A stretch of DNA of 64,000 nucleotides. Source: Demequina soli. GTDB taxonomy: Bacteria > Actinomycetota > Actinomycetes > Actinomycetales > Demequinaceae. Position 1 is the first letter of the stretch. The number at the start of each line of letters is the position of its first letter. The stretch lies in NCBI RefSeq assembly GCF_000971195.1, contig NZ_BBLZ01000002.1:575736-639735 (forward strand), given 5' to 3'. Positions 8,541 to 19,103 of this stretch are shown piece by piece. Position numbers and translations under genes: made by a program. The notes below the pieces were generated by a model that worked only from the letters and a program-made list of their open reading frames with translations, did no database searches and was not told the origin of the DNA.

Positions 8541-9443
8541 TCAGACGAGCCCCGTGTACTGCTGCCACGCGGGCCCGGCGTCGGGTGCATCGTCCCGCGT
8601 GACCGAGGCCTGGATGAGGCCGTACGGGCGGTCATCGGCGTGGAAGACCTCGTTGTCGTTGGCGATCCCGAAGCGCGCGAGGTCGTAGGCGAAGTGGTGC
8701 TTGTTGGGCGCGGACAGGCGCACCTCGACCAGCTCGGGCACGGCCTCGAGCGCGGCCCTGCCCATCTCGAACAGGGTCTGCTGCAGCGCGAGCGAGTGGA
8801 AGCTCGCGAAGGTCTCGACCAGTGCGGCCTTGATCTCGGCGTACGCCTCGTCGAAGTCGAAGGTCTCGACGTCCACCGACCCGAAGCGCCACCTGGCCAC
8901 GAGCGAGGTCGCCATGATGCGGTCGGAGGTGGGCTCGAGGACCGTGTACTCGTCGGTGAGGAAGCCGTGGAACTCCGAGCCCGAGGACTTGAGCACCACC
9001 AGGTCCTTGAGCCCGCCGGTGATCCACGTCGCGCCGTCCTCGACCGTGACCGCGACGGTGCGGACCTCCTGGCCCGAGCGGACCCACGAGAAGTCATGCG
9101 GCGCGCCGCCCACGGAGACGCGCTCCCACGCGTACTCCTCCAGCTCGACGCGTGCCTGGTCGACCGGCTCGACGTCGGCGACGAAGTGCGTCGCGAGCGC
9201 GAGCGCGTACCGCTCGAGGGAGGCGAGCCCCACGGTCTTCGCGAACGCGTAGGACGTCTGCTTCTGCGTGTCGGTCGGGAGCACGGCGCCCTGGTCGCCC
9301 GTGAGATGAGCGTCGTCGAAGCGCCCGCGCAGGCAGGTGCTCACGTTGACGTCGCGGATCTCGTGGCGGGGGCTGTCGCGCACGATGCGCACGATGCGGT
9401 TCTCCGCCTTGCCGTACTGGTGGTCGCCCAGGATGATCGCCAT
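8541..9443 (-). CDS. pucL: Urate oxidase (uricase)
   Basis: A 300-residue cofactor-free oxidase that converts urate, oxygen and water to 5-hydroxyisourate and hydrogen peroxide. The family motif PTDTQKQT (residues 56-63), the DFSWVRSGQEVRT region and the C-terminal PNKHHF with catalytic-site residues are intact. Its product is handled by uraH and uraD 5-6 kb upstream. A GAGAGAGG ribosome-binding site precedes the ATG at 9443, and a TAGCGT -10-like box lies near 9477-9482 on the minus strand, so the uricase-guaD pair probably has its own promoter within the 71-bp gap after allantoinase. Confidence 0.96.
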   Translation of the reverse strand: MAIILGDHQYGKAENRIVRIVRDSPRHEIRDVNVSTCLRGRFDDAHLTGDQGAVLPTDTQKQTSYAFAKTVGLASLERYALALATHFVADVEPVDQARVELEEYAWERVSVGGAPHDFSWVRSGQEVRTVAVTVEDGATWITGGLKDLVVLKSSGSEFHGFLTDEYTVLEPTSDRIMATSLVARWRFGSVDVETFDFDEAYAEIKAALVETFASFHSLALQQTLFEMGRAALEAVPELVEVRLSAPNKHHFAYDLARFGIANDNEVFHADDRPYGLIQASVTRDDAPDAGPAWQQYTGLV

Positions 9444-9514
9444 GGTCGCCTCTCTCGGGGTCGGGTGCCTCGTCGCACGCTAGGACAGTTGGATTACACG
9501 GACATTTCCAGGGC

Positions 9515-10831
9515 TCACGGTCGCGCGACGAGCGTCCCCTCGGCCTCCTCGGAGCCCGCGAGCCACACGCGCCGCACGCGGCCGGCGAGCGCGTGTCCGT
9601 CGTAGGCGCTCACGGGGTTGCGGTACTCCAGTGATCCGGCGTGCACCTCCCACGGCTCCTCGGGCGCGAACGCCACGAGGTCCGCGTCGCGTCCGGCCTC
9701 GATCGCGCCCTTGGACGCGAGCCCCGCCCAGGCCGCGGGCCGGGTCGAGACCCAGCGCACCGCATCGTCCAACGAGAAGCCGCGCGTGCGCGCGCCGGTC
9801 CACACGGCCGCGAGCGACGTCTGCAGTCCGGCGATGCCGCCCCACGCCACCGAGAAGTCGCCGCCGCCGGCCATCTTGAGGTCCGCGGTCGCGGGGGAGT
9901 GGTCGGAGGCGACGAAGTCGATGGTGCCGTCGGCGAGGGCCTCCCACAGGCGCTCGCGGTTCTCCTCGCTGCGGATCGGCGGGCAGCACTTGTACTGGGT
10001 GGCGCCCGCGGGGATGTGGTCGGCGTCGAACGTGAGGTAGTGGGGGCAGGTCTCGACGGTGAGCGGCAGCCCCTCGGCCTTCGCCTCCGCGATGAGCGGC
10101 AGCGCCGACGCCGCCGAGAGGTGGAGGATGTGCGTCCGCGCGCCGGTCGCGCGCATGGCGGTGATGACGGTCTCGATCGCGCCGGCCTCGGCGGCCTGGG
10201 GTCGCGAGCCCATGAAGGCCCCGTAGTCGCGGCCGGCGGGGTGGTCGTACATCTCGAGCACCGCCGGGTCCTCGGCATGCACGATGAGCAGGCCGCCGAA
10301 GCCCGCGATCTCGTCCATCGCCATCACCAGCTGCGCGCGGTCGAGGTGCGGGAACTCGTCGACGCCGGAGGGCGCGAGGAAGCACTTGAACCCGAAGACG
10401 CCCTCGTCCCACAGGCCGCGGAGGCCCCCGAGGCTGGCCGGGATCGCGCCGCCCCAGAAGCCCACGTTGACGTGCGCCTTGCCCTCCGCCGCGGCGCGCT
10501 TCACCGCGAGGGCGTCGGGCGAGACCGTCGGCGGGATCGAGTTGAGCGGCATGTCGATGAGGGTGGTGACGCCGCCCGCGCGCGCCGCTCGCGTCGCCGA
10601 GTCGAAGCCCTCCCACTCGGTGCGGCCGGGCTCGTTGACGTGAACGTGGGTGTCGACGGCGCCCGGGATGAGCACCTCGTCGGGCGCGAGCACCACCTCG
10701 CGGGCGGCCGCCGCGTGCGCGTCTATCGGGCCGACCGCGACGATGCGTCCGCCGTCCACCAGGACCGATGCGGGCACGGTGCCCGTCGGGAGGACGGCGC
10801 GCGGCGCACGGATGACGAGGTCGTGGGTCAT
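9515..10831 (-). CDS. allB: Allantoinase
   Basis: A 438-residue amidohydrolase that opens the hydantoin ring of allantoin to give allantoate. The binuclear metal site is seen in GAVDTHVHVNEPGRTEWEGF (about residue 60), the carboxylated-lysine region FKCFLAPSGVDEF, the HAEDP and THILHLS histidines, and ASDHSPAT with the catalytic aspartate. The GRTEWEGF segment distinguishes allantoinase from dihydropyrimidinase. The start ATG at 10831 is 35 bases from the divergent xdhC start; the much longer open frame upstream is antisense to xdhC. Product allantoate would go to the allC-type enzyme at the window start. Confidence 0.95.
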   Translation of the reverse strand: MTHDLVIRAPRAVLPTGTVPASVLVDGGRIVAVGPIDAHAAAAREVVLAPDEVLIPGAVDTHVHVNEPGRTEWEGFDSATRAARAGGVTTLIDMPLNSIPPTVSPDALAVKRAAAEGKAHVNVGFWGGAIPASLGGLRGLWDEGVFGFKCFLAPSGVDEFPHLDRAQLVMAMDEIAGFGGLLIVHAEDPAVLEMYDHPAGRDYGAFMGSRPQAAEAGAIETVITAMRATGARTHILHLSAASALPLIAEAKAEGLPLTVETCPHYLTFDADHIPAGATQYKCCPPIRSEENRERLWEALADGTIDFVASDHSPATADLKMAGGGDFSVAWGGIAGLQTSLAAVWTGARTRGFSLDDAVRWVSTRPAAWAGLASKGAIEAGRDADLVAFAPEEPWEVHAGSLEYRNPVSAYDGHALAGRVRRVWLAGSEEAEGTLVARP

Positions 10832-10866
10832 GCGATCCCTCCGGGCGGGGTGACAGACTGGCGGAC

Positions 10867-11784
10867 GTGTTCGAGATCGCGCGCGAGGCGCTGGGGGTGC
10901 TGCACGAGGGCGGGGCGCTCGGCGTCGCGGTGGTGACCGGCGTGCACGGCTCGACGCCGCGCGCGCCCGGCTCGGCGATCGCCGTGACCGCGGACGGCCG
11001 CGCGATCGGCGCCATCTCGGGCGGCTGCCTCGAGTCCGAGGCGTACGAGCTCGCGCTGTCCCGCCTCGCCGATCCGCGACCCGTGACGCAGACCCTCGGC
11101 GGCGAGCCCAGCCTGTACCGCCCCGGCCTCGCGTGCGGCGGCGCGGTCGACGTCGTCGCCTTCCGGCTCGCGCCCGGGGACGATGCGGTGGCCGCCTTGG
11201 AGGCATCCCTCGCCGACGGCGAGGTGACGCTCGCGCTGCCGCTCGGGCACCGCATCGTCCGCCCACGCGCGCCCCGTCTCGTGATCGTGGGCGCCGTCGA
11301 CTTCAGCCCCGCGCTCGCGGCCGCGGGCCGGGCGCTCGGCTACCGCGTCATCGTCGTGGACCCGCGGCCGGTGTTCGCGACCCCCGAGCGCCTGCCCGCC
11401 GCGCACGAGGTGCACGTCGGCTGGCCCGACGCGTTCCTGCGTGGGCTCGACATCTCCGCGGAGACAGTGATCTGCCTGCTCACGCACGACGAGCGCGTCG
11501 ACGTGCCCGCGCTCGAGGTCGCGCTCGCCTCGCCCGCCGGGTACGTGGGCGCGATGGGGTCGCGGGTGGTGGACGCGCGGCGCCGCGAGCGGCTGCGCGA
11601 GGCGGGCGTGAGCGACGAGGCGCTCGCGCGGCTGCGCTCGCCGATCGGGCTCGATCTGGGCGGGTCGACGCCTGCCGAGACCGCGGTGGCCATCCTCGCC
11701 GAGGTGCTGCTCGACCGCGCGGGCGCGACCGGGAGGCCGCTGACGGGGCTCGCGGGCGCCATTCATCGGGGCTCCGAGGACTGA
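10867..11784 (+). CDS. xdhC: XdhC/CoxI family molybdoenzyme maturation protein
   Basis: A 305-residue protein with the N-terminal XdhC/CoxI domain ([24 protein letters not shown]) and a C-terminal Rossmann-like domain ([31 protein letters not shown]). XdhC proteins bind the molybdenum cofactor, help sulfurate it and insert it into xanthine dehydrogenase. The GTG at 10867 follows a CAGACT box by seven bases, consistent with a leaderless start. The gene is convergent with the XDH large subunit gene and their 3' ends overlap by 22 bases. That overlap contains the first of two CTGAGYGTCCC words 42 bases apart. Confidence 0.9.
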   Translation: MFEIAREALGVLHEGGALGVAVVTGVHGSTPRAPGSAIAVTADGRAIGAISGGCLESEAYELALSRLADPRPVTQTLGGEPSLYRPGLACGGAVDVVAFRLAPGDDAVAALEASLADGEVTLALPLGHRIVRPRAPRLVIVGAVDFSPALAAAGRALGYRVIVVDPRPVFATPERLPAAHEVHVGWPDAFLRGLDISAETVICLLTHDERVDVPALEVALASPAGYVGAMGSRVVDARRRERLREAGVSDEALARLRSPIGLDLGGSTPAETAVAILAEVLLDRAGATGRPLTGLAGAIHRGSED

Positions 11785-14474
11785 GCGTCCCGAACAGGGT
11801 CGTCGGTGCCCATTCCTGAGGACTGAGTGTCCCGACCGGTGCGGGAGGCCGCGAGGCGCCACACGCGGTCCCTCGTCATCGGCAGCTCCATGGGACGCGC
11901 CCCGATCGCTCGCCTGATCGCGTTCGCGAGCGCCGGGGCGACCGGGTTGTAGGGCGACTCCGACATCGACTTCGCGCCGTGCGGTCCGAGCGTGTCGGAG
12001 GTCTCCGCGAAGTACACCTCGGTCTCCGGGACGTCCGCCATCTGGGGGACCCGGTAGACGCGGAAGGCGGGGTTGGTGGGCGCGCCGTGCTCGCCCATGA
12101 GGACCTCCTCGTACAGCGCGGAGCCGATGCCCTGCGCGACCCCGCCCTCGACCTGGCCGCGGCACTGGGCGGGGTTGAGGACCACGCCCGCGTCGGCCGC
12201 CTGGATCGACTGGAGGATCCGCACGGTCCCGGTCTCGAGGTCGACGGCGACGCGGAACGCGTGCACGTTGAAGGCGAGCGAGCGGATCTTGCCGTCCGTC
12301 TCGCCGTCGGCCGTGAGCCCCTCCGGCGGGATCGCCTCGCCCGCGTCGAGACGCGCCCGGAGCGTTGTCGCCGCCGCGTGGACCGCCTTGCCCGCGACGG
12401 TGATGCCGGTCGAGCCGAACGCGCCCGTGTCGTGCTCCGTCGCGTCGGTGTCGGAGGTGCGCAGCCGCACCGCCTCGACCGCGATCCCCAGCGCCGACGC
12501 GGCGATCTGCGCGAGCACCGTGTGCGTACCGTTGCCGAACTCCACGGTGCCCGCCGCGACGAGCGCCGTCCCGTCGGGGAACGCGGTGACCGACGCGGTG
12601 CCGCGGTGGCCGCGCGGGGGGATCGTCGCGATCATCGACAACGCCATGCCCTCGCCCACGGCCCAACCCTCCGGCGCCCGCACCCCGTTGCCGCGTGCGA
12701 GCGCCGCCTCCGCGAGGTCGAGGCACTGGTCCAGGCCGTACGAGCCGAAGATGAGGTCGTCGTGGTGGCGCCGCTCCGTCACCCCGAGCGTGTCGCCCTC
12801 GCGGACGGCGTTGCGGCGGCGCAGCTCGAACGGGTCGATGCCGAGCGCGAGCGCGAGCTCGTCGAGCGCGGACTCGACCGCGAAGATCACCTGCCCGAGC
12901 CCGTACCCGCGGAAGGCGCCCGCGGGCGTGGTGTGCGTGTAGACCACCTCGGCGTCGAGCCGCTTGGCGGGGGAGCGGTACGCCTCGAGCGACTCCGCGC
13001 AGCCGTGGAACATCACCCCGATCGCGTGGTTGCCGTACGCGCCGGTGTTGCTGAGGACCGCGATGTCCATCGCGGTGAGGACGCCGTCCGCGTCCGCGCC
13101 CAGCGTCGCCGTCACCCGGAAGGGATGCCGGGTCGCGGTGCGCACGAACTGCTCCTCGCGCGTCATCTCGTACGCGACGGGCCGCCCGGTCGCGAGCACC
13201 GCGAGGGCGACGATGTCCTCGGTGAAGATCTCCTGCTTCCCGCCGAAGCCGCCGCCCACCCGGGCGGTGAGGACCCGCACGGACTCGCGCGGCCGGTCGA
13301 GGATCACCGCGAGCTCGTCGCGGGTGAGGAACGGCACCTGGGTGCTCGAGCGCAGGGTGAGGCGCCCGTCGTCGTCGATCCACCCGAGCGATCCGTGCGT
13401 CTCGAGCTGCGCGTGGCTCACGCGCGCGTTCGACCACGTGCCGGTCGCGGTGGCCGCCGCCGCGGCGAGCCCCGCGTCCACGTCGCCGTAGCCGCCCTTC
13501 CACGACGCGATCACGTTGCGGCCGGCGTCGGCCACACCGTCCTCGGAGGTGCGGTCCGGGTGCACGAGCGGGGCGCCCGGCGAGCGCGCCTCCTCCGGGT
13601 CCATGACCGCGGGCAGGACGTCGTACTCGACGCGCAGCGCGGCGCAGCCCGCCTCGGCGAGCGCGGGGGTGTCGGCGATCACCGCCGCGACGCGCTGCCC
13701 GTGGAAGCGCACCACGTCGTCGAGGATCCGGGTGTCGCGGGGGTCGTCGAGCCGGTTCGCGTGGCGCGCGGTCGAGAACCGCGCCGCGGGCGCGTCCTGG
13801 TGCGTGAGGACCGCGTGCACGCCCGGGATGGCGAGGGCGGCGGTCGCGTCGATGGAGACGATGCGCGCGTGCGCGTGGGGGCTTCCCAGCACCTTGAGGT
13901 GGGTGAGGCCCGGCACCTCGGTGTCGAACGTGTACGGCTCGCGACCCTGCACCACCCGGGCCGCGGCGGGAGGCGCCGTGCTGGCGCCCACCCCGCCGGA
14001 CGCATCGTCCCCCGCCGCCGACGGGCACCCCACGCAGCCGCCGCCGCAGCCGCGCACCGCGTGCTCGACGGCCTCCCGGATGGGCCGGTATCCCGTGCAC
14101 CGGCACAGGTTGCCCTTGAGGCGGCGGTCGAGGTTCGGGAGGTCGTCCTCCGTGAGCGTCGCCGCGGTCACGGTCATGCCGGGCGTGCAGAAGCCGCACT
14201 GGAACGCGAAATGGCGCGCGAAGCTGTCCTGCACGGGGTGGAGGTCGTCGCCGGGGGCGAGGCCGCCCGCGGTGGTGACCTCGCGGCCCTCGGCGCGCAC
14301 GGCGGGGTAGAGGCAGGAGTGGACCGGAGCGCCGTCGACCAGGACGGTGCACGCGCCGCAGTCGCCGGCGTCGCAGCCCTTCTTGACGGTGTGGACGCCG
14401 CGCTCGCGCAGGTAGGTGCGCAGCACCTGTCCCGGTGCCGGCTCGCCCGCGACCTCCTCGCCGTCGACCCTCAC
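11763..14474 (-). CDS. Xanthine dehydrogenase, fused 2Fe-2S and molybdopterin-binding subunits
   Basis: A 903-residue fusion. Residues 1-160 are the 2Fe-2S subunit with the plant-type cluster [11 protein letters not shown] and the second cluster FQCGFC plus [10 protein letters not shown] glycine/alanine-rich linker leads into the molybdopterin subunit (from about residue 190: [19 protein letters not shown]), with GGGFGGKQE and [13 protein letters not shown] cofactor loops. It oxidises hypoxanthine/xanthine to urate together with the FAD subunit, whose stop overlaps its GTG start. The C-terminus ends in two related DxQSS segments encoded by the CTGAGYGTCCC pair at 11781 and 11823, which look like an added tail. 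Xanthine specificity comes from context; the protein could serve another purine. Confidence 0.88.
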   Translation of the reverse strand: MRVDGEEVAGEPAPGQVLRTYLRERGVHTVKKGCDAGDCGACTVLVDGAPVHSCLYPAVRAEGREVTTAGGLAPGDDLHPVQDSFARHFAFQCGFCTPGMTVTAATLTEDDLPNLDRRLKGNLCRCTGYRPIREAVEHAVRGCGGGCVGCPSAAGDDASGGVGASTAPPAAARVVQGREPYTFDTEVPGLTHLKVLGSPHAHARIVSIDATAALAIPGVHAVLTHQDAPAARFSTARHANRLDDPRDTRILDDVVRFHGQRVAAVIADTPALAEAGCAALRVEYDVLPAVMDPEEARSPGAPLVHPDRTSEDGVADAGRNVIASWKGGYGDVDAGLAAAAATATGTWSNARVSHAQLETHGSLGWIDDDGRLTLRSSTQVPFLTRDELAVILDRPRESVRVLTARVGGGFGGKQEIFTEDIVALAVLATGRPVAYEMTREEQFVRTATRHPFRVTATLGADADGVLTAMDIAVLSNTGAYGNHAIGVMFHGCAESLEAYRSPAKRLDAEVVYTHTTPAGAFRGYGLGQVIFAVESALDELALALGIDPFELRRRNAVREGDTLGVTERRHHDDLIFGSYGLDQCLDLAEAALARGNGVRAPEGWAVGEGMALSMIATIPPRGHRGTASVTAFPDGTALVAAGTVEFGNGTHTVLAQIAASALGIAVEAVRLRTSDTDATEHDTGAFGSTGITVAGKAVHAAATTLRARLDAGEAIPPEGLTADGETDGKIRSLAFNVHAFRVAVDLETGTVRILQSIQAADAGVVLNPAQCRGQVEGGVAQGIGSALYEEVLMGEHGAPTNPAFRVYRVPQMADVPETEVYFAETSDTLGPHGAKSMSESPYNPVAPALANAIRRAIGARPMELPMTRDRVWRLAASRTGRDTQSSGMGTDDPVRDAQSSEPR
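11781..11833 (+). repeat. CTGAGYGTCCC pair, 42 bp apart (XDH 3' end)
   Basis: CTGAGCGTCCC (11781-11791) and CTGAGTGTCCC (11823-11833) are direct repeats, both preceded by GAGGA, at the 3' end of the XDH gene; the first overlaps the xdhC stop. Confidence 0.8.
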
Positions 14475-15271
14475 GCGAGCTCCTCCGCGACCTCGGCAGC
14501 CAGCACGCCCGCGACGTGGCGGCGCCAGTCCGCCGCGCCGAGGGCGTCCGTGTAGAAGCCCGACCCGGCCCGCGCATCGTCCCGTGCGACGTCGGGCGGC
14601 GGGGGAGCGGCGTACCGCAGCACGGTGGGCGTGAGGGTCGCCGCCGTGATCACGATGACGGTGCGCCCGTCCGCGTGCGCGCGGCCGCTCACCACGGCGC
14701 CCGAGCGGCCCAGCTCGGCGAGCGCGATCCTGCGCAGGGCGGTGCGCGCGCGCAGGGCGTCGGCGCCGATGCGCACCTCGCGCACCAGGTCGCCGTGCGC
14801 GAGGGTCGTGGTGCCGTTCCCGGTGGGCAGGCTCGCCACGGGGACGATGCGGTCCTCGCCGTCGGCGCCCCAGATCAGGGCATCGGCGTCGAGGGTGACG
14901 CACGCGGCGAGCATCGCGGCGGCCGAGTAGGCGCGGCAGATGTTGCCGACGACGGTCGCCTCGTTCCAGATCTTGAAGCTCGCGAGCAGGGCGTGCGCGG
15001 CGTCGGCGAACAGCGGCTGCGCGGCCCACCCGACGTGGGGTGGCAGCGCGAGCAGGTCGGCGATGGTGCAGCCGGGGCCGATCGTCAGGCCCTCCCGGCT
15101 CACCGCCAGCCCGGGCCCGGGCAGGCGCGTGACGTCGACGAGGCCCGTGACGTCGCGGTTGGGTTCGGAGAACAGCCAGGTTCCGCCCGCGAGGAAGCGC
15201 TCGCCGGGCGCCAGGGCCAGGTCCGCGCGGGAGGCCGCGACGCGATGGGCAGCCACCGTGGTGAGATCCAT
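14471..15271 (-). CDS. Xanthine dehydrogenase FAD-binding subunit
   Basis: A 266-residue member of the CoxM/FAD-binding dehydrogenase family. FLAGGTWLF and the later [20 protein letters not shown] are the FAD-binding loops; the C-terminal domain begins near residue 170. It passes electrons from the 2Fe-2S clusters of the fused large subunit to NAD+ or another acceptor. The ATG at 15271 has an AGGAGG ribosome-binding site six to eight bases upstream. Its stop overlaps the GTG of the large subunit, so the two are co-translated and the order FAD subunit - fused subunit is an operon transcribed from the AT-richer region 15300-15410. Confidence 0.88.
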   Translation of the reverse strand: MDLTTVAAHRVAASRADLALAPGERFLAGGTWLFSEPNRDVTGLVDVTRLPGPGLAVSREGLTIGPGCTIADLLALPPHVGWAAQPLFADAAHALLASFKIWNEATVVGNICRAYSAAAMLAACVTLDADALIWGADGEDRIVPVASLPTGNGTTTLAHGDLVREVRIGADALRARTALRRIALAELGRSGAVVSGRAHADGRTVIVITAATLTPTVLRYAAPPPPDVARDDARAGSGFYTDALGAADWRRHVAGVLAAEVAEELA

Positions 15272-15499
15272 GGCGCCTCCTGTCGAACCGGGCCGTCCGG
15301 GCGAGTCTGCCACGCCCGAAAGTCACGATCGGGTCAAGAAAACCGGAATTTACGAGGGCGAAACACAACCGCGCATGTTCATGAAATCTACATTCCATAA
15401 CGTCGTCCCGACGTGCCGGACGTGTGTCCGGAATACGCGGAAGGCGATCGCCTCGTGACGGGCTCCCGCCGCACCGCGCGTCCATCAGAGGGAGAAGAC
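15272..15499. promoter_or_regulatory. Divergent control region between XDH and the ABC importer
   Basis: This 228-bp gap separates two divergent operons. It contains an unusually AT-rich core (about 15330-15405) that includes TTCATGAA (a small palindrome near 15379) and CATAAC, a possible -10 box for the importer, followed by a hairpin CCGGAC-GTGT-GTCCGG (15416-15431) in the presumed importer leader. The XRE-cupin regulator at the end of the importer operon is the natural candidate to act here. No known riboswitch could be recognised. Confidence 0.45.
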
Positions 15500-16591
15500 A
15501 TGCGTTTCATGAACGGCAAGGCGGGCCGTCGGGCCGCCGCCGCGGGCCTCGCAGGCGTCGCGGCGCTCGCGCTCACGGCGTGCTCGTCCGGCTCGGCCGA
15601 CCCCGCGGCCTCGGCCTCGGGCGGCTCGGAGGCCCCGGCGGCAGCCGCGGACTACGGCGACCTCACCGTCCAGCTGTCCTGGATCAAGAACGAGGAGTTC
15701 TCGGGCGAGTTCTTCGCCGACTCGAAGGGCTACTACACGGACGCCGGCTTCAGCTCGGTCGACCTGGTGCCCGGCCCGTCGACCGGCGCCGCCGAGCTGC
15801 TGTCCGGCACCGCCGACGTGGCGCTGTCCGACGCGGTGTCGATCGGCTCCGCCGTCGCCTCCGAGCAGGCGCCGCTCAAGATCATCGGCACGACCTACCA
15901 GAAGAACCCCTTCACGGTCCTGTCGCTGGCCGACGGCGGCGACATCAAGACGGTCCAGGACATGGTCGGCAAGAAGATCGGCGTCCAGGACTCCAACACC
16001 GCGCTCTTCGAGGCGCTGCTCGCGGCCAACGGCCTCACGGACAAGGACGTCGAGATCGTCCCCGTGCAGTACGACCCCGCGCCGCTCACCAACGGCGAGG
16101 TCGACGGCTTCATCGCCTACCTCACCAACGAGGCCATCACGGTGCAGGCGGCCGGCTACGACACGGTCAACCTGCCGTTCGCCGACAACGGTCTGCCGTT
16201 CGTCGCCGAGACCGTCACGGTCACGGACCAGTCGATCGCGGACAACCGTGACGCCCTCAAGGCGTTCCTGGTCGCCGAGATCAAGGGCTGGACGGACGCG
16301 GTCAACGACCCGGCCGAGGGCGCGCGCCTCGCGTACGAGGAGTACGGCAAGGACCTCGAGCTCAACTCCGACAACTCGATCGCCGGCGCGACCGCGCAGG
16401 CCGAGGACCTCGTCGTCTCCGACGAGACCGCCGCGAACGGCCTGTTCACCATCTCCGACGACCTGCAGGCCGCGACGCTCGCGTCGCTCAAGGGTGCGGG
16501 CATCGACCTCCAGGCATCGGACCTGTTCGACATGAGCCTGCTCGACGAGGTCTACGCGGAGCACCCCGAGCTCGTCGCCTACGCGGGCTGA
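15500..16591 (+). CDS. NMT1/THI5-like ABC transporter substrate-binding lipoprotein
   Basis: A 363-residue exported lipoprotein. The basic N-terminus and hydrophobic stretch end in the lipobox LTAC at about residues 26-29, followed by a Ser/Ala-rich linker and a two-lobe SsuA/TauA/ThiY-type domain beginning [19 protein letters not shown]. The ligand-pocket region [19 protein letters not shown] is typical of the NMT1 family, whose ligands are small heterocycles or sulfonates. The position inside a purine-catabolic cluster suggests a purine or ureide ligand, but this is inference. The start ATG at 15500 follows AGGGAGA. It heads an operon with an ATPase, two permeases and a regulator. Confidence 0.85.
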   Translation: MRFMNGKAGRRAAAAGLAGVAALALTACSSGSADPAASASGGSEAPAAAADYGDLTVQLSWIKNEEFSGEFFADSKGYYTDAGFSSVDLVPGPSTGAAELLSGTADVALSDAVSIGSAVASEQAPLKIIGTTYQKNPFTVLSLADGGDIKTVQDMVGKKIGVQDSNTALFEALLAANGLTDKDVEIVPVQYDPAPLTNGEVDGFIAYLTNEAITVQAAGYDTVNLPFADNGLPFVAETVTVTDQSIADNRDALKAFLVAEIKGWTDAVNDPAEGARLAYEEYGKDLELNSDNSIAGATAQAEDLVVSDETAANGLFTISDDLQAATLASLKGAGIDLQASDLFDMSLLDEVYAEHPELVAYAG

Positions 16592-16606
16592 TCTGCGGGA
16601 GCACCA

Positions 16607-17431
16607 GTGACCGACGTCACCGAGACCGGTGCCCGGGGCGAGACCGCCCCGGGCACCGGCCTGCAGATCTCCGGGCTGTCCAAGGTCTTCTCCTCCGGGA
16701 GCAAGACCGTCACCGCGTTGCAGGACGCGAACCTCCACACCGACCGCGGATCGTTCCTGGCCCTCCTCGGGCCGTCCGGCTGCGGCAAGTCGACCATCCT
16801 GCGCATCCTCGCCGGGCTCGAGCAGCCCACGAGCGGCACCACCCGCGTCGACGGGCGGAGCCCTAAGGACCTGCGCGCCTACAACGAGCTGGGCATCGCG
16901 TTCCAGGACTCGGCGCTCCTGCCGTGGCGCTCCGTCTACAACAACATCAAGCTGCCGTTCGAGGTGGCCGGCAAGCCGGTCGACCACGACTACATCGAGG
17001 AGCTCATCGAGCTCGTCGGGCTCAAGGGCTTCGAGAAGGCCAAGCCCTCTCAGCTGTCGGGCGGCATGCGCCAGCGCGTGTCGATCGCGCGCGCGCTGGT
17101 CCTCAAGCCGTCGGTGCTGCTGCTCGACGAGCCCTTCGGTGCGCTCGACGACATGACGCGTCAGCGCCTCAACCTCGAGCTCATGCGCATCCTCGCGGCC
17201 AAGCCCGCGACCACGCTGCTCGTCACGCACGGCATCTCCGAGGCGATCTTCCTCGCCGACCAGGTCGCCGTGATGAGCCCGCGCCCGGGCCGCGTCAAGG
17301 AGGTCATGACGATCGACCTGCCGCGCCCGCGCACCCCCGAGATCCAGCGCAGCCCCGAGTTCCACGCGTACGTCGACCAGGCGTCGGAGCTCCTGTTCGG
17401 CGCGGGCGGCGCGGCCATCGAGGACGAGTGA
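16607..17431 (+). CDS. ABC transporter ATP-binding protein (NitT/TauT type)
   Basis: A 274-residue ATPase with Walker [10 protein letters not shown] (about residues 54-62), Q-loop FQDSALLPW, signature LSGGMRQR, Walker [14 protein letters not shown] and the switch histidine in [10 protein letters not shown]. The SALLPW element and length match the TauB/SsuB group. It energises import by the two permeases encoded immediately downstream. It begins with GTG 15 bases after the binding-protein gene, and its stop overlaps the next ATG, so the operon is tightly coupled. Confidence 0.92.
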   Translation: MTDVTETGARGETAPGTGLQISGLSKVFSSGSKTVTALQDANLHTDRGSFLALLGPSGCGKSTILRILAGLEQPTSGTTRVDGRSPKDLRAYNELGIAFQDSALLPWRSVYNNIKLPFEVAGKPVDHDYIEELIELVGLKGFEKAKPSQLSGGMRQRVSIARALVLKPSVLLLDEPFGALDDMTRQRLNLELMRILAAKPATTLLVTHGISEAIFLADQVAVMSPRPGRVKEVMTIDLPRPRTPEIQRSPEFHAYVDQASELLFGAGGAAIEDE

Positions 17432-18228
17432 TGGGACGCCGCCTGCCCCCGTGGGCGACGGCGACGCTGAGCGCCGTCGGCCTGATCGCGTTCTGGTGGA
17501 TCGCGTCCGTGACGATCTTCGCGAACGTCGGCTCGGGCGACACCAAGGCCATCCCGACCCCGGCCCAGGTGGTTGCCGAGTGGGGCAACGTCGGGTGGGA
17601 CTTCTACGTCACGCACTTCTCGGTGACGCTCAACGAGGCGCTGCGGGGCTACCTGTGGGGCAACGGCATCGCGCTCGTGCTCGCGGGCCTCGTCATGGTG
17701 GTGCCGCGGCTCGAGGGGCCGGTCATGCAGCTCGCGGTGATCACGTACTGCATCCCCATCGTGGCGATCGGGCCGCTCGCGGTCCTCATCTTCGAGGTGC
17801 CCAAGAAGGGCGATCCGTCCGGCACCGCGGTGTTCATCGCGGCGCTGTCCGTGTTCTTCACCACCGTCGTCGGGTCGCTGCTGGGCCTGCACGCCGCGGA
17901 CAAGGCCAGCCTCGACGTCGTCCACGTCTACGGCGGGTCGCGGCTCACGCAGCTGCGCAAGGTGCGCGTGGTCGCGTCCCTGCCGGCCGTGCTGACCGCG
18001 CTGCAGATCGCCGTCCCCGCAGCCTTCCTCGGCGCGGTGCTCGGCGAGTACTTCGGCAAGGTCGAGACGGGCATCGGCCCGGCGATGATCATCGCGCAGC
18101 AGTCCCTCAACTCCCCGCGCGTGTGGGGCCTCGCGCTCGCGTCGGGCGCCGTCGCGCTGGTGCTGTACCTGGCGGTCGGGCTGCTCACGCGGCTGTCGAC
18201 GCCGTGGGCGAAGGGAGCGGCCGCCTGA
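17431..18228 (+). CDS. ABC transporter permease (first of two)
   Basis: A 265-residue inner-membrane permease of the BPD_transp_1 family with about six transmembrane segments, starting with WATATLSAVGLIAFWWIASV. The EAA-like cytoplasmic loop that contacts the ATPase is near VHVYGGSRLTQLRKV. It begins inside the stop codon of the ATPase gene (TGATG) and ends overlapping the second permease by one base. A pair of different permeases rather than one homodimerising permease is less common for NMT1/TauT importers and suggests a heterodimeric channel. Confidence 0.9.
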   Translation: MGRRLPPWATATLSAVGLIAFWWIASVTIFANVGSGDTKAIPTPAQVVAEWGNVGWDFYVTHFSVTLNEALRGYLWGNGIALVLAGLVMVVPRLEGPVMQLAVITYCIPIVAIGPLAVLIFEVPKKGDPSGTAVFIAALSVFFTTVVGSLLGLHAADKASLDVVHVYGGSRLTQLRKVRVVASLPAVLTALQIAVPAAFLGAVLGEYFGKVETGIGPAMIIAQQSLNSPRVWGLALASGAVALVLYLAVGLLTRLSTPWAKGAAA

Positions 18229-19103
18229 TGGAGGTCATGCAACAGCCTCAGCAGCCCACCCAGCAGGTGACCGAGCTCGCCGAGCAGGTGCGCCGCCAGG
18301 CGCGCCGGTCGACCCTGAGGTCGCTCGGCTCCTCGCTGCTCACCTTCGTGCTCACCTTGGTCGCTGTCGTGGTGATGTGGCAGGTGGTCCTGTGGGTGTC
18401 GGACCTGTCGCCCTACGTGGCGAAGGGCCCCGCCGACGTATGGACCTTCTTCTTCGTCGACGAGGACGCGGCCGCCAACCGTGACGAGATCGCCTCCAAC
18501 CTCGCGGTCACGCTGCGCGACGCTGCCATCGGCTTCTCCGCCGGCCTGCTGCTCGCGCTCCTGGGCGCGATCGGCTTCCGCCTGTCCAAGGGCTTCGAGC
18601 ACGCGGTCATGCCGCTCGCGCTGCTGCTGCGCTCGGTGCCCCTCATCGCGTTCGCGCCCGTGATCATCATGATCTTCGGCCGCGAGTTCATGACGGTCGC
18701 GGTGATGGGCGGCATCGTCGTGCTGTTCCCGGCGCTCGTGAACATCGCGTTCGGGCTCAAGCAGGCGTCGCAGCAGTCGCTCGAGGTGGTCCAGGTGTAC
18801 GGCGGCAGCCCGCTCAAGCAGCTCACCAAGGTCGCGCTGCCCGCGTCGCTGCCGGCGTTCTTCGCGGCGGTGCGCGTGTCCGTGCCGGGCGCGATCACGG
18901 GCGCGCTGCTCGCCGAGTGGCTCGCTACCGGCGAGGGCATCGGCGGCGTCATCAACGGCTACTCGACGTCCGCCAAGTTCGACGAGCTGTGGGCGTCCGT
19001 GGTCGTCGTGACGGGAGTCTCGCTGGTCCTGTACAACCTGGTGCAGATCCTCGAGAACACCGTCCTCGTGCGGATGGGCATGCACCCGTCGAAGCAGGTG
19101 TGA
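18228..19103 (+). CDS. ABC transporter permease (second of two)
   Basis: A 291-residue permease paralogous to the preceding one, with a longer Gln-rich cytoplasmic N-terminus (MEVMQQPQQPTQQ) and about six membrane helices. The EAA-like loop reads VQVYGGSPLKQLTKVALPAS, almost the same as in its partner, supporting duplication and heterodimer formation. The start ATG overlaps the previous stop (TGATG), and the stop overlaps the GTG of the regulator gene, so all five genes from 15500 to 19681 form one transcription unit. Confidence 0.9.
   Translation: MEVMQQPQQPTQQVTELAEQVRRQARRSTLRSLGSSLLTFVLTLVAVVVMWQVVLWVSDLSPYVAKGPADVWTFFFVDEDAAANRDEIASNLAVTLRDAAIGFSAGLLLALLGAIGFRLSKGFEHAVMPLALLLRSVPLIAFAPVIIMIFGREFMTVAVMGGIVVLFPALVNIAFGLKQASQQSLEVVQVYGGSPLKQLTKVALPASLPAFFAAVRVSVPGAITGALLAEWLATGEGIGGVINGYSTSAKFDELWASVVVVTGVSLVLYNLVQILENTVLVRMGMHPSKQV

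Noticed and set aside
15416-15452. Two small hairpins upstream of the ABC importer, considered as a mini-ykkC/guanidine-II or xanthine riboswitch
   Set aside because: The loops (GTGT and a bare GCGATCGC palindrome) do not carry the ACGR loops or other conserved cores of known riboswitches.
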